DNA of 64,000 nt, taken from NCBI RefSeq assembly GCF_024181225.1, contig NZ_CP051198.1:1364001-1428000 (forward strand), written 5' to 3'. The position numbers and the translations under genes were made by a program. The notes beneath the pieces were generated by a model that saw only the letters and a list, made by a program, of their open reading frames with translations, had not been told where the DNA came from and searched no databases. The DNA is from Treponema sp. OMZ 787 (GTDB taxonomy: Bacteria > Spirochaetota > Spirochaetia > Treponematales > Treponemataceae). Shown here piece after piece: positions 40,642 to 49,915 of this stretch (the stretch's first letter is position 1; every line of letters begins with the position of its first letter).

Positions 40642-42576
40642 ATGACAAAAAACACCTTGTTAAGTAAAATAAAAGGCCCCGAGGATATAAAGCTCCTTTC
40701 CTATGATGAACTTAAAGCCCTCGCTTTAGAAATAAGAAAAGAAATTCTCTCTGTAGTAGGCCGTAACGGCGGCCATCTTGCAAGCAATTTGGGAGTAATA
40801 GAGCTTACGCTTGCGATTCACAGGGTTTTTTCAAGTCCCCATGATGCCATTGTCTGGGATGTCGGCCATCAGGCCTATACTCATAAGTTGATAACAGGCA
40901 GACAAGCCCGTTTTTCTACCTTGCGCCTTTGGGACGGCCTTTCGGGTTTTCCGAAAAGAGAAGAAAGCGTCCACGATGCCTTTAATACAGGCCACGCCTC
41001 AACCTCCATTTCCGCAGCCCTAGGAATTCTTGAAGGTAAAAGATTAAACAATGATAACGGAAAAGTTATAGCCGTCATCGGCGATGGTGCCATGACAGGC
41101 GGAATGGCCTTTGAAGCTCTTTCCAATGCCGGAGAGTTAAAAAAAGATTTAATCGTAATTATCAACGATAATAAAATGTCTATCAGCAAAAATACCGGTG
41201 CTTTTTCCGAGTATTTGAGCCGTCTTACCGTTCATGCAGGTTATCAGCGTTTTAAGTATCTATTTGATAAGGCTATCGGTTCGATTCCCCTTGTAGGAAA
41301 CAAACTTAATTCTGTAATTTGGCGTTTAAAAAGAGGAATGAAGGGGATTTTCTACAAGAATAACATCTTTGTTGACTTCGGTTTTGAATATGTCGGTCCG
41401 ATAAACGGCCATAGCTTACGAGAGCTTGAAAAGGTTTTAAAAAACATAAAAAAATTAAACAGTCCTGTTGTTATGCTTGTTGAAACTACCAAGGGTAAGG
41501 GCTATCCATTGGCCGAAATAAATCCTTCAGCCTTCCACGGAATCGGCCCCTTTAATATTGCCGACGGAAAGGTAGAAAAAAATGATGCTATTACCTTTAC
41601 TCAAGCATTCGGAATGTCCTTGATAAAGGCAGCCGAAAAGAATCCTAAGATCGCGGCCGTAACGGCAGCCATGGAGTCGGGAACCGGTCTTTCTATATTT
41701 CATAATAAATTTCCTGAAAGATTTTTTGATGTAGGTATTGCCGAAGGCCATGCCGTTACCTTTGCAGCAGGTCTGGCCTCTGCAGGGATGAAGCCTGTTG
41801 CGGCAATTTACAGCACATTTTTACAGCGGGCAATAGATCAGATTATCCACGACACTTCAATACAAAACTTGCCTGTGGTTTTTGCCATAGACCGTGCGGG
41901 CCCTGTTCCGGCTGACGGCGAAACCCATCAGGGGCTTTTTGATATAGCATTGCTTCGGCCCATTCCCAATATGACAATCCTTTGTCCTGCATCAGAAAAA
42001 GAGCTGGATCTAATGCTTTCGTGGTCCCTCATGCAGGATAACCCGGTAGCAATAAGGTATCCTAAGGCCGATTGTCCTAAGGAAATCCCCGAATTTTCTC
42101 ATGGTATAGAAAAAGGCCGCGGAGTACTTATAAAGAATTCTGATAAGAGCCGCATTCTTATTGCCTGTACCGGAGGAATGTATAGTGAAGTTAACGTAGC
42201 TTCTGCAATTCTTGCTCATAAGGGGCTTTTTACTGATATATATAATTTGAGATTTGCAAAGCCCATAGACGAAAAATACTTTTTAAACATTACAAAAGAT
42301 TATTCTCACATTCTTTTTGTAGAAGACGGTATGAAGATAGGCAGCCTAAGTTCGTATTTGGAATCTCGTGTTTTAAGTTCGCAAATTAACAAAGCCGGGT
42401 ATCAAAATAAAAGAACCGAGGTGCTTGCCTTTGAAGATATGTTCTTCCCTCATGGAACCCGATCCGAAATTTTTAAGGGAGCAGGCGTATCCGCAGAACA
42501 CATCGTTCAAGCCGCAGAATTACTGTTTACAGAAACTCATACATCTTCTACTGCTATTGAGATAAAGGAGCATTAA
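40642..42576 (+). CDS. dxs: 1-deoxy-D-xylulose-5-phosphate synthase
   Basis: 644 residues, thiamine-diphosphate enzyme that condenses pyruvate and glyceraldehyde-3-phosphate, first step of the MEP isoprenoid pathway. Conserved [16 protein letters not shown] (about 44-59), the ThDP/Mg motif [18 protein letters not shown] ending in NDNKMS (about 148-178), and [18 protein letters not shown] (about 417-434) in the pyrimidine domain. It supplies precursors for the lipid carrier used by the rod-shape machinery. Three bases to cdaA. Confidence 0.96.
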   Translation: MTKNTLLSKIKGPEDIKLLSYDELKALALEIRKEILSVVGRNGGHLASNLGVIELTLAIHRVFSSPHDAIVWDVGHQAYTHKLITGRQARFSTLRLWDGLSGFPKREESVHDAFNTGHASTSISAALGILEGKRLNNDNGKVIAVIGDGAMTGGMAFEALSNAGELKKDLIVIINDNKMSISKNTGAFSEYLSRLTVHAGYQRFKYLFDKAIGSIPLVGNKLNSVIWRLKRGMKGIFYKNNIFVDFGFEYVGPINGHSLRELEKVLKNIKKLNSPVVMLVETTKGKGYPLAEINPSAFHGIGPFNIADGKVEKNDAITFTQAFGMSLIKAAEKNPKIAAVTAAMESGTGLSIFHNKFPERFFDVGIAEGHAVTFAAGLASAGMKPVAAIYSTFLQRAIDQIIHDTSIQNLPVVFAIDRAGPVPADGETHQGLFDIALLRPIPNMTILCPASEKELDLMLSWSLMQDNPVAIRYPKADCPKEIPEFSHGIEKGRGVLIKNSDKSRILIACTGGMYSEVNVASAILAHKGLFTDIYNLRFAKPIDEKYFLNITKDYSHILFVEDGMKIGSLSSYLESRVLSSQINKAGYQNKRTEVLAFEDMFFPHGTRSEIFKGAGVSAEHIVQAAELLFTETHTSSTAIEIKEH

Positions 42577-42579
42577 GAT

Positions 42580-43404
42580 ATGGAATTTATTAGAAACATT
42601 ACGGCTTTTTATTATTCATATCTAAGGCCTGTTTTTGATGTGCTTTTACTGGCTTTTTTGATGTACAAGGCTTATCAAATTTTATTAAAAACTCAGGCAA
42701 TTCAGCTTATAAAGGGTGCAATGTCGATATTGGTAATTTATGCCGTTGCCATGATTTTTAAGCTTGAAACCCTTTTATGGATTTTAAATACCCTAGGACC
42801 CGGCCTTGTCATAGGTGTCGCCATCGTATTCCAGCCGGAGCTTCGTAAAATATTTTTAAAGATAGGGCAGAGCAACTGGCTTAGAACCGGAAAGCACTCA
42901 AACCACAGCCATATCGATTCGGTTGTTACAGCTGCCGAAATCTTATCCGATAAAAGGCGGGGAATGCTGGTTGTTTTTATGCGCCGGAATAATTTAAAGG
43001 ATATTATCGACACGGGAACAAAGCTTAATGCTGGGCTTTCATCCAGTCTTCTGGTTACGATTTTTGGGCATGACACTCCCTTACATGACGGTGCTGCAAT
43101 TGTGCAAAACGGAATGGTTGTTTCGGCGGGATGTTTTCTTCCTCTTTCTGAACAGCAGGATATAAGAAAGAGCTTTGGAACCCGTCATAGGGCGGCAATA
43201 GGTGTTTCTGAAGAAACGGATGCCGTTGTTCTTGTCGTATCCGAAGAAACAGGAGCCTTGAGTCTTGCCTATGATTCCCACCTTTACTACGATTTAGATG
43301 CTGATGAAGTTGTCGCTCAGTTGGAACAGCTTTTGGAAATAAAAAAATATTTTGCTCAAGAAGAGTCTTTGGATTTAGCGGAGGCCTTACAAGATGAAAA
43401 TTAA
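42580..43404 (+). CDS. cdaA: Diadenylate cyclase CdaA (c-di-AMP synthase)
   Basis: 274 residues. Three N-terminal membrane helices (about 12-90) and a DisA_N cyclase domain (about 105-250) that joins two ATP into cyclic di-AMP. Catalytic DGA in LHDGAAIV (about 168-175) and RHR in FGTRHRAAIG (about 200-209) are intact. The end overlaps cdaR by 11 bases. c-di-AMP usually governs potassium balance and cell-wall stress. ATTAAG before the ATG is a poor ribosome site, but GGAG lies within the dxs end. Confidence 0.95.
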   Translation: MEFIRNITAFYYSYLRPVFDVLLLAFLMYKAYQILLKTQAIQLIKGAMSILVIYAVAMIFKLETLLWILNTLGPGLVIGVAIVFQPELRKIFLKIGQSNWLRTGKHSNHSHIDSVVTAAEILSDKRRGMLVVFMRRNNLKDIIDTGTKLNAGLSSSLLVTIFGHDTPLHDGAAIVQNGMVVSAGCFLPLSEQQDIRKSFGTRHRAAIGVSEETDAVVLVVSEETGALSLAYDSHLYYDLDADEVVAQLEQLLEIKKYFAQEESLDLAEALQDEN

Positions 43405-44344
43405 AAAAATAATTGACCGTTTAGCGGAAAACTGGCTTGCAAAGGTTATAAGTTTTGCACTGGCCATAGTTTTGGTGCAGTTATACAAGGGCAGCCTTTT
43501 AGAAAAAAAATATTTTTATGCTCCTCTTGTAATAGAGAATTCGGGAGATCTTGTTCCGGCTGTAAATATTCCGCGGTTGGTAAAAATTTCGGTCTGGGGA
43601 GATTCAACAGTTATAGCTCCGATTCGTGAAGAACATATTACCGCCTATATGGATCTATCTTTGATTACAAATCCTGGGGAATACCGAATTCCTATTCAGG
43701 CAAAATTAAAGGGCTTGGCTTCTGATGTAACCGATTTTGAGGTTGAGGTTGAACCCTCCGATATAAAATTAACTCTTGAAGAAAGTTTATCCAAGCGGGT
43801 TAATGTCCGTCTGAATTTGGGAGGCGTTCCTGCAGAAAATTATGAAGTTTATGAAAGAGATGTGGACCCTTCTACGGTAGAAATAAAGGGCCCTCGCTCT
43901 GCCGTTTCTCAAGTGGAAGAAATGCTTACCAACAGCATACAAATCGATAATCGTAAAACGGGTTTTTCTGGCTATGTGGAGGTATTTGCATCTAATCCCC
44001 TTGTTTCTGTAGCCGGTACTTCAAGGATTGCCTATTCGGTTAAAATTCGGGAAATAGTAAGCGTTCAAACCTATGGCAGAATCAATTTATACTTTGATAA
44101 TTTAGACGCAAAATTTGAGGCTGTTTCAGATATTTCTGCCGGTAACCTAACAGTAAGAGGTGCTAAGTCTGTTATTGCTTCATGGGTTCCGCCTGCAAAT
44201 GTTTTGAGGGTAAACTGCGGCAATATAACAAAACCTGGCATATACAGTTTGCCGGTTCAAGCTGTTATTCCCGGAAAGCTTTCTCTTATAGATGCAAACC
44301 CGAAAAATATTCAGTTTGAAGTCAGGGAAAAGTCTTCCGAATAA
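43394..44344 (+). CDS. cdaR: YbbR-domain protein CdaR, regulator of CdaA
   Basis: 316 residues: a cytoplasmic N-terminus, one membrane helix (about 15-33) and an extracytoplasmic chain of about three YbbR domains. Typical repeats are VKISVWGDSTVI, VEIKGPRSAVSQVEEM and LTVRGAKSVI, each followed by the strand pattern of the family. In Firmicutes CdaR modulates the cyclase through the membrane. The 11-base overlap with cdaA supports the same pairing here. Confidence 0.92.
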   Translation: MKIKKIIDRLAENWLAKVISFALAIVLVQLYKGSLLEKKYFYAPLVIENSGDLVPAVNIPRLVKISVWGDSTVIAPIREEHITAYMDLSLITNPGEYRIPIQAKLKGLASDVTDFEVEVEPSDIKLTLEESLSKRVNVRLNLGGVPAENYEVYERDVDPSTVEIKGPRSAVSQVEEMLTNSIQIDNRKTGFSGYVEVFASNPLVSVAGTSRIAYSVKIREIVSVQTYGRINLYFDNLDAKFEAVSDISAGNLTVRGAKSVIASWVPPANVLRVNCGNITKPGIYSLPVQAVIPGKLSLIDANPKNIQFEVREKSSE

Positions 44345-44350
44345 AAAACT

Positions 44351-44722
44351 ATGATACTCGGTCTCGGTATAGACATAGTTGAAGTTTCCCGTCTCGAAAA
44401 ATGGCTGAGCGATAAAAAGCTCCTTGAAAGATTTTTTTGTAAAGAAGAAATTGAATATGTGCTTTCAAAGGAAAACGGAGCAGCCCTCTCCTTGGCCGTC
44501 CGCTTTGCTGCAAAAGAAGCCTTCGGTAAGGCTCTCGGAACAGGCTTGACCGGTATAGAGCTAAAAGATATTGCCGTTTCAAACGATAAGGCCGGAATGC
44601 CTTATTTAAAACTTTCAGGAACCGCCCTTGAAGCCTTAAATAAAAAGGGCGGGGCATCTTGTCATCTTTCGCTAAGCCATGAAAAAACTACCGCCGCCGC
44701 CGTTGTCATAATAGAAGGTTAA
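44351..44722 (+). CDS. acpS: Holo-[acyl-carrier-protein] synthase
   Basis: 123 residues; transfers the 4'-phosphopantetheine of CoA to acyl carrier protein. GLGIDIVEVSRLEKWL (about 4-19) with the Mg-binding Asp, FAAKEAFGKALGTGL (about 53-67) and the final HLSLSHEKTTAAAVVI strand are all present. It lacks a visible ribosome site (AAAAACT before ATG) and starts six bases after cdaR, suggesting coupling. Last gene of the dxs-cdaA-cdaR-acpS run. Confidence 0.94.
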   Translation: MILGLGIDIVEVSRLEKWLSDKKLLERFFCKEEIEYVLSKENGAALSLAVRFAAKEAFGKALGTGLTGIELKDIAVSNDKAGMPYLKLSGTALEALNKKGGASCHLSLSHEKTTAAAVVIIEG

Positions 44723-44746
44723 ACTTTGCTCTTTATGGAACTTTGA

Positions 44747-45391
44747 TCAAAATTCCTTTTTCTCATATATTTTAATGCTCAAAAAAATCGAATAATAAAT
44801 AGAGAAAATAATTATTCCTGCAAAGACTAGGGCCGGTGCAACCCCCTTAAGATTTATTATGTAATCGAAAGGTACACTTAAATTTTTTTTGCTGACAAAA
44901 TAAATAGTTAGACCATATAAAATGCCCTTTATAGTATTTGCTTTTTTGTTGTCAAAGTATTCCAAGGGAATAAATAAGATGTTATATATAAATTGGCAAA
45001 CTATAAAAATGATAAAGACTTCTTTCGATATAACTATAGGTGTTTTTAATACGGCAGAAACCGTTATATGCGATAAAACTGAAAGAAGCATTGCCGACAT
45101 ACCGAATAAAAAGATGATAAGATAGCGGCTGAGAACTATTTCTTTCCGGCTTACAGGCAAGGAATTTAATAGGATATCTTCGCCGATTCTAAAGCCTTCT
45201 ATTCTTTCAATTTTTGTAGCAGCAGAAAAAATATGCATAGATACCACAAACGGAAAAAAGAATCCCAAAATACCGTATTTACTATTTCCCATAACCATAA
45301 TGGGAGTTAGTATTATTATTGTGATAAGTATCACCATAAAAAACTTATTTTCTCTTGTTTTTCTAATATGTGTTAAAATCAATTGTCTCAT
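44747..45391 (-). CDS. ABC-2 type exporter membrane protein
   Basis: 214 residues with about six membrane helices, in the ABC2_membrane_5 pattern (FRIGEDILLNSLPVSRKEIVLSRY, about 72-95, the coupling loop). It would export a peptide, antibiotic or lipid together with the ATPase encoded just upstream. That ATPase is broken, so this permease may have lost its function even though its own frame is intact. Last of a three-gene GntR-ATPase-permease unit. Confidence 0.75.
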   Translation of the reverse strand: MRQLILTHIRKTRENKFFMVILITIIILTPIMVMGNSKYGILGFFFPFVVSMHIFSAATKIERIEGFRIGEDILLNSLPVSRKEIVLSRYLIIFLFGMSAMLLSVLSHITVSAVLKTPIVISKEVFIIFIVCQFIYNILFIPLEYFDNKKANTIKGILYGLTIYFVSKKNLSVPFDYIINLKGVAPALVFAGIIIFSIYYSIFLSIKIYEKKEF

Positions 45392-45431
45392 AAAATTTCT
45401 CCTAACTGTTTATCGAATCTCCTATAAAAAC

Positions 45432-45928
45432 TTAATTTGAAGCCTTTTCATAAAAAAACATGATGTCTTCTAAAGAAGGCTTTTCCATTATAAGGCTTGA
45501 AGGAAGACCTTGTTTTTCTTTTGTGAGGGCTTCAAAGCCTACTCCGGTTTTGCGTATTCCGATAAACTTACTTTCTATTCCTCCGTTTAGCTCATCAAGG
45601 CCGCCCCTTACCAAGGCGTACTCCGAAAAAACATCGTCCTTTCTCTTTGAAAAAACTATTTCTCCGTTTTTGATAAAGGTGATGTAGTCTGCAATGCGTT
45701 CCAAGTCGCTTGTAATATGGGTCGAAAAAAAGATGCTCGATTTTCCGTTTGCCCCGAATCTTTTTTGATTAGCTGCATGATGAGCTTAATCGTTGTGGTT
45801 TTTCCGGCTCCATTTGCTCCAATAAACCCCATCACCGTCCCTTTAGGGATTTGCAAGTTTATGTTTTTAAGACTAAAACTTTTATAATCCTTGTTTAAGT
45901 CTTTTATGTTTAAAATATAATCAATCAT
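45432..45928 (-). pseudogene. ABC transporter ATPase, internally deleted and frameshifted
   Basis: The first part (from 45928) is a normal start: Walker A GANGAGKTTTIKLIM through KKDSG. The last part, in another frame (45432 to about 45765), resumes at IFFSTHITSDLERIADYI, the H-loop region, and runs to a normal C-terminus. The stretch that should lie between (Q-loop, LSGGQ signature, Walker B; roughly 110 residues) is missing, and the two halves are in different frames. The junction is around 45745-45765. About 165 codons remain against about 280 in YtrB-like ATPases. A clean deletion pseudogene. Confidence 0.85.
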
Positions 45929-45930
45929 AA

Positions 45931-46317
45931 TTAATCTCCATCAAAAAGAAGCTTTACTATCTGTAAAAATTCTTTTTCCGTTATCTTGAGCCTCTTGGCC
46001 TCATCGATGGCCTCGGCTATTTTTTCTTCTATCATACTTACTCCTGCTTCTTTAAGCCTTTCAGGATTTTGGTATGCTACAAAGGATCCCTTTCCTTGAA
46101 CTGAGTCTATAAAGCCGTCTCTTTCCAATTCATCGTAAGCTCTCTTGGTTGTGATGACCGAAATTTGTAAATCCTTCGCCAAGGTTCTTATAGAGGGTAG
46201 GGAGGCTCCTTCTTCTATTTCTCCGTTTAGGATTGCCTTTTTTATTGCCGAATATACTTGCTCGTATATAGGATCTTGAGATGAATTGGATATAATTATT
46301 TTTAAGATTTCCTTTAC
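45931..46317 (-). pseudogene. GntR family regulator (YtrA type), start codon lost or non-standard
   Basis: The frame encodes 128 residues of a YtrA-type GntR repressor: DPIYEQVYSAIKKAILNGEI (about 15-34), SLPSIRTLAKDLQISVITTKRAYDEL (DNA-binding winged helix, about 41-66), GKGSFV at about 75-80, then the short dimer helix. Where the homologous Met should be (before KEILKIII) the codon is GTA, two bases from an intact AAAGGAGG. No ATG, GTG or TTG occurs before residue 47, which would remove most of the helix-turn-helix. Either a rare start codon is used or the gene is dead. Its operator lies upstream. Confidence 0.65.
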
Positions 46318-46347
46318 CTCCTTTAAAAAAAATAGCGGTACCTAATG

Positions 46348-46383
46348 TATATACAGTATATACTGTATATAAACACTTGTCAA
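46348..46383 (-). promoter_or_regulatory. Promoter and GntR-type operator of the broken ABC operon
   Basis: Minus-strand TTGACA (46378-46383), 17-base spacer, TATACT (46355-46360). A perfect 24-bp palindrome (46348-46371, half-site TATATACAGTAT) covers the -10 and part of the spacer, ideal for repression by a GntR dimer. It has stayed perfect although the genes below are damaged. Confidence 0.82.
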
Positions 46384-46482
46384 GATCTAAAAAAGAAATT
46401 TTATAAAAATTTTTAATCGCAAAAGAACTTAAGCTGTTTCCCTCTTCTCTTTTTCCTTAAATTTTGATACATTATACATAAT

Positions 46483-49239
46483 ATGTTAGATTCTATAATT
46501 AAAATTCTTTTCGGCTCGAAGCATGAGCGGGATATTAAGGCCATGCTTCCGATTTTACACAAGATAAACGAAAAAGAGGCTTGGGCTCTCTCCCTCTCCG
46601 AGGAGGAGTTTAAGGCAAAAACGAATGAGTTTAGGGAACGCTATCAATCCGGCGAATCCTTAGATTCCTTTATTCCTGAAGCCTTTGCCCTTGCACGCGA
46701 AGCGGCTAGGCGTATCTTGGGGGAGCGTCCCTACGATGTTCAGATTTTAGGCTCCCTTGTTCTCCATTCAGGAAAGATTGTTGAAATGAAAACGGGTGAG
46801 GGTAAGACCCTTATGAGCGTTGCCGCCGCCTACCTAAACAGCTTGACCGGAAAGGGCGTTCACATTGTAACGGTAAACGATTACCTTGCAGAGCGCGATG
46901 CCGACTGGATGAGGCCTGTTTATTCTTATCTTGGAGTAAGTGTCGGAGTTATCCTTTCCAATATGGAAAACGATGCCCGCCGTATAGAATATAACTGCGA
47001 TATAACCTATGGTACCAATAACGAGTTCGGTTTTGATTACCTACGCGACAATATGCAGATGAGGCTTAAGGATAAGACTCAAAGGGAGTTTTCTTTTGCA
47101 ATCGTAGACGAAATCGACTCTATCTTGATAGACGAGGCTAGAACTCCCTTGATTATTTCCGGAGCTGCCGAAGACGACACTCAGCGGTTTTTTGAGGTTG
47201 ACCGTCTTATCGGCCAATTAAAAGAGGTCGAAAAAAATCCTGAAACGGGAGAGTATCCTAATGAGCTTGAAGGCGAAGAAGTTATCGGGGACTATACGGT
47301 AGACGAAAAAAGTAAGAGGGTTTCCTTTACCGATTCCGGTATGCTCCATATTCAGGATATTCTCCAAAGACAGGGACTTATCAAAAGCGGAAACCTCTTT
47401 GATGAAGAAAACTTTGAGTACATTCACTATTTTACCCAGTCGGTGAGGGCCCATATTCTTTTCCACATAGATGTAGACTATGTTGTTCAGGACGGACAGG
47501 TACAGATAGTAGACGAGTTTACGGGCCGTGTTTTAGAGGGCCGCCGCTATTCGGACGGGCTCCATCAGGCTATCGAAGCTAAGGAGCATATTAAGATTGC
47601 TCAGAGGAATAGAACCCTTGCGACCATTACCTTCCAAAACTTTTTTAGGATGTATGACAAGCTTTCAGGCATGACCGGTACGGCCGATACTGAAGCCGTA
47701 GAGTTTACAAAGATTTATAACCTTGATGTTGTAGTTATTCCGACCAACCTTCCCGTTGCCCGAAAGGACGAACATGACGTAATCTATCTAAACGAGAACG
47801 ACAAATTTGAAGCCCTTTGCACCGAAATAAGCGAGGCTTATAAGAGGGGACAGCCCGTCCTTGTAGGTACTGTTTCTATCGAAAAGTCAGAGCTTATTTC
47901 AAAACTCTTGACAAAGAGGGGTGTAAGGCACGAGGTCTTAAACGCCAAAAATCACGAGAGAGAAGCCCTCATCATTGCAGAAGCCGGAGCAAAGGGCTCT
48001 GTTACCATAGCCACCAACATGGCAGGACGAGGTACCGACATTAAGCTCGGCGGAAGTCCCGAAATGCGTGCCAAAAAACGCACGGGAACAAATCCCAATC
48101 CCGATTATTACGAAAAGGTTCTTGCAGAAGAATATGCAAAATGGCAGGCTGACTATAACGAGGTAAAATCTCTTGGAGGCCTTTATGTAATAGGTACTGA
48201 GCGTCATGAAAGCCGCCGAATCGATAACCAGCTTCGAGGCCGTTCAGGCCGTCAGGGAGACCCTGGCCGCTCAAAATTCTTTCTTTCTCTCGATGACGAC
48301 CTCATGAGGCTTTTCGGAGGCGAAAATTTAAAGAATGTTATGTCCAAGGTCGGAATGCAGGCCGGAGACCCAATAGAGCATCCTTGGATAAATAAGAGTA
48401 TCGAAAAGGCTCAGACAAAGGTGGAAAACCGTAACTTCGATATTCGAAAACATTTGCTGGAATATGACGACGTATTAAACGAACAGCGCTCCTTTATCTA
48501 TGAGCAGCGCAATGCAATCCTTGCAGACGAAAACCTCATCGAGCGTATTTATGCCACATTAGAAGAATTTATAAGCGAAAAATTCGATGAGTATAGTTCA
48601 AGCTCAAAGACCGAAAAGGAAGAGAGAGCCCGTCTTATAAAGGACATCTTTAGGGAAAAGTTTGCCTATACCCTGACCGAAGAAGATTTTGCAAACATCG
48701 ATAAAAAGAATCATGAAGAAGAGATAAACGAATTTGTCGAGCATTTTACAAAAGAACTAAAAGAAAAAGAAGCTCTTGCAGGTAAGGAAAACTTAAACAT
48801 GTTTATCCGCTATCAATATTTGCAGGCTATCGATAAAAAATGGCTCGACCATCTTGAAAATTTGGAATCTTTACGCGAGGCGGTTTATCTTCGCTCCTAC
48901 GGACAAAAAAATCCTTTGACAGAGTACAAGCTTGAAGGCTTCGATATTTTTTATTCCATGCTTGACGATATAAGAATCGAAATAGCCTCCCGTCTTGTCC
49001 GTGTTCAAATCAGCACGGAAGAAGAAGCCCATGCTTCACGGCAAATGCGTTCCATTCAAGGAAATGCCCAGCATAACTCGATGGGAAGTTTTTCAGGTGC
49101 AGGGCAGACAGCCCTTTCTTCCCGAAGCCGGCCTGAAAATGCTCAGGTTGTGCGTACTGTTCCCAAGGTAGGAAGAAACGATCCATGTCCTTGCGGCAGC
49201 GGAAAAAAATACAAGCACTGCTGCGGAAGAAACGGATAA
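46483..49239 (+). CDS. secA: Preprotein translocase ATPase SecA
   Basis: 918 residues, the motor for export of unfolded proteins through SecYEG. N-terminal nucleotide domain with MKTGEGKTL (about 103-111) and [20 protein letters not shown] (about 209-228). Second RecA fold with [14 protein letters not shown] (about 512-525). The helical scaffold follows, and a C-terminal SEC-C zinc motif [13 protein letters not shown] (about 904-916) for SecB or ribosome contact. A TATACA four bases before the ATG and no Shine-Dalgarno suggest a very short leader. Confidence 0.97.
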   Translation: MLDSIIKILFGSKHERDIKAMLPILHKINEKEAWALSLSEEEFKAKTNEFRERYQSGESLDSFIPEAFALAREAARRILGERPYDVQILGSLVLHSGKIVEMKTGEGKTLMSVAAAYLNSLTGKGVHIVTVNDYLAERDADWMRPVYSYLGVSVGVILSNMENDARRIEYNCDITYGTNNEFGFDYLRDNMQMRLKDKTQREFSFAIVDEIDSILIDEARTPLIISGAAEDDTQRFFEVDRLIGQLKEVEKNPETGEYPNELEGEEVIGDYTVDEKSKRVSFTDSGMLHIQDILQRQGLIKSGNLFDEENFEYIHYFTQSVRAHILFHIDVDYVVQDGQVQIVDEFTGRVLEGRRYSDGLHQAIEAKEHIKIAQRNRTLATITFQNFFRMYDKLSGMTGTADTEAVEFTKIYNLDVVVIPTNLPVARKDEHDVIYLNENDKFEALCTEISEAYKRGQPVLVGTVSIEKSELISKLLTKRGVRHEVLNAKNHEREALIIAEAGAKGSVTIATNMAGRGTDIKLGGSPEMRAKKRTGTNPNPDYYEKVLAEEYAKWQADYNEVKSLGGLYVIGTERHESRRIDNQLRGRSGRQGDPGRSKFFLSLDDDLMRLFGGENLKNVMSKVGMQAGDPIEHPWINKSIEKAQTKVENRNFDIRKHLLEYDDVLNEQRSFIYEQRNAILADENLIERIYATLEEFISEKFDEYSSSSKTEKEERARLIKDIFREKFAYTLTEEDFANIDKKNHEEEINEFVEHFTKELKEKEALAGKENLNMFIRYQYLQAIDKKWLDHLENLESLREAVYLRSYGQKNPLTEYKLEGFDIFYSMLDDIRIEIASRLVRVQISTEEEAHASRQMRSIQGNAQHNSMGSFSGAGQTALSSRSRPENAQVVRTVPKVGRNDPCPCGSGKKYKHCCGRNG

Positions 49240-49266
49240 GCTATAATGGGTAATTGGTAGTTAGGA

Positions 49267-49845
49267 ATGAAGAAGAAAAAACTTGTGGTATTGGTTTCAG
49301 GGAATGGGTCTAATCTTCAAGCCGTAATTGACGGAATAAAAATGAGTTCCATTGATTATACGATTGAGGCTGTCGTTTCAAACAAAAAAGATGCATTTGC
49401 CCTGACCCGTGCCGAAAGAGAAGGAATTAAAACCCTTTATCTTCCCTTTAAAAAAGGATCATCCCGGAATGAATATGATGCCCTTCTTGCCGAAAAGGTT
49501 AGCGGATTTAAACCGGACTATGTATTGCTTTTGGGCTGGATGAGAATTTTAACGGATAGTTTTATAGCTTCATTTAAGGATAGGCTTATAAATCTTCATC
49601 CTGCCCTGCCGGGGACTTTTCCGGGAACGGAGGCTATAGAGAGGCAGTACGAGGCTTTTATGAAAGAAGAAATTTCGCGGTGCGGAATTATGACCCACTT
49701 TGTTCCCGATGAGGGAGTAGATTCCGGGCCCGTTATTTTTGCCGAGGAAGTTCCGATTTTTAAAAATGAGGGATTAGAAGATTTTGAAAAAAGAGTGCAC
49801 GAGGCGGAACACGCCCTTGTAATAAAAACGCTAAAGGCTTTATGA
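49267..49845 (+). CDS. purN: Phosphoribosylglycinamide formyltransferase
   Basis: 192 residues. Transfers formyl from 10-formyl-tetrahydrofolate to GAR, third step of purine synthesis. LVSGNGSNLQAVIDGI (about 8-23), INLHPALPGTFPGTEAIERQ (about 109-128, with the catalytic Asn-His) and the DEGVDSGPVIFAEEV block (about 153-167) are intact. 70 bases before purH; a hairpin lies in between. Confidence 0.94.
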   Translation: MKKKKLVVLVSGNGSNLQAVIDGIKMSSIDYTIEAVVSNKKDAFALTRAEREGIKTLYLPFKKGSSRNEYDALLAEKVSGFKPDYVLLLGWMRILTDSFIASFKDRLINLHPALPGTFPGTEAIERQYEAFMKEEISRCGIMTHFVPDEGVDSGPVIFAEEVPIFKNEGLEDFEKRVHEAEHALVIKTLKAL

Positions 49846-49853
49846 TGGAGGTT

Positions 49854-49896
49854 CGATAAACATTACGGCTTGAAATACAAGCCTCCATGTTTATCG
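49854..49896 (+). promoter_or_regulatory. Hairpin between purN and purH
   Basis: CGATAAACAT (49854-49863) pairs with ATGTTTATCG (49887-49896), with an inner GGCTTG/CAAGCC stem, followed by GTTTTTA. It could be a weak terminator or attenuator that lowers purH expression relative to purN. A GGAGG just before purH provides its ribosome site. Confidence 0.5.
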
Positions 49897-49915
49897 GTTT
49901 TTATGGAGGTAGATT

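Noticed and set aside
44349-44657. Antisense frame over acpS
   Set aside because: acpS motifs are complete on the plus strand; the antisense frame has no start signal.
49846-49915. Purine riboswitch before purH
   Set aside because: Too short and lacks the three-way junction and conserved core of purine or PRPP-type riboswitches.
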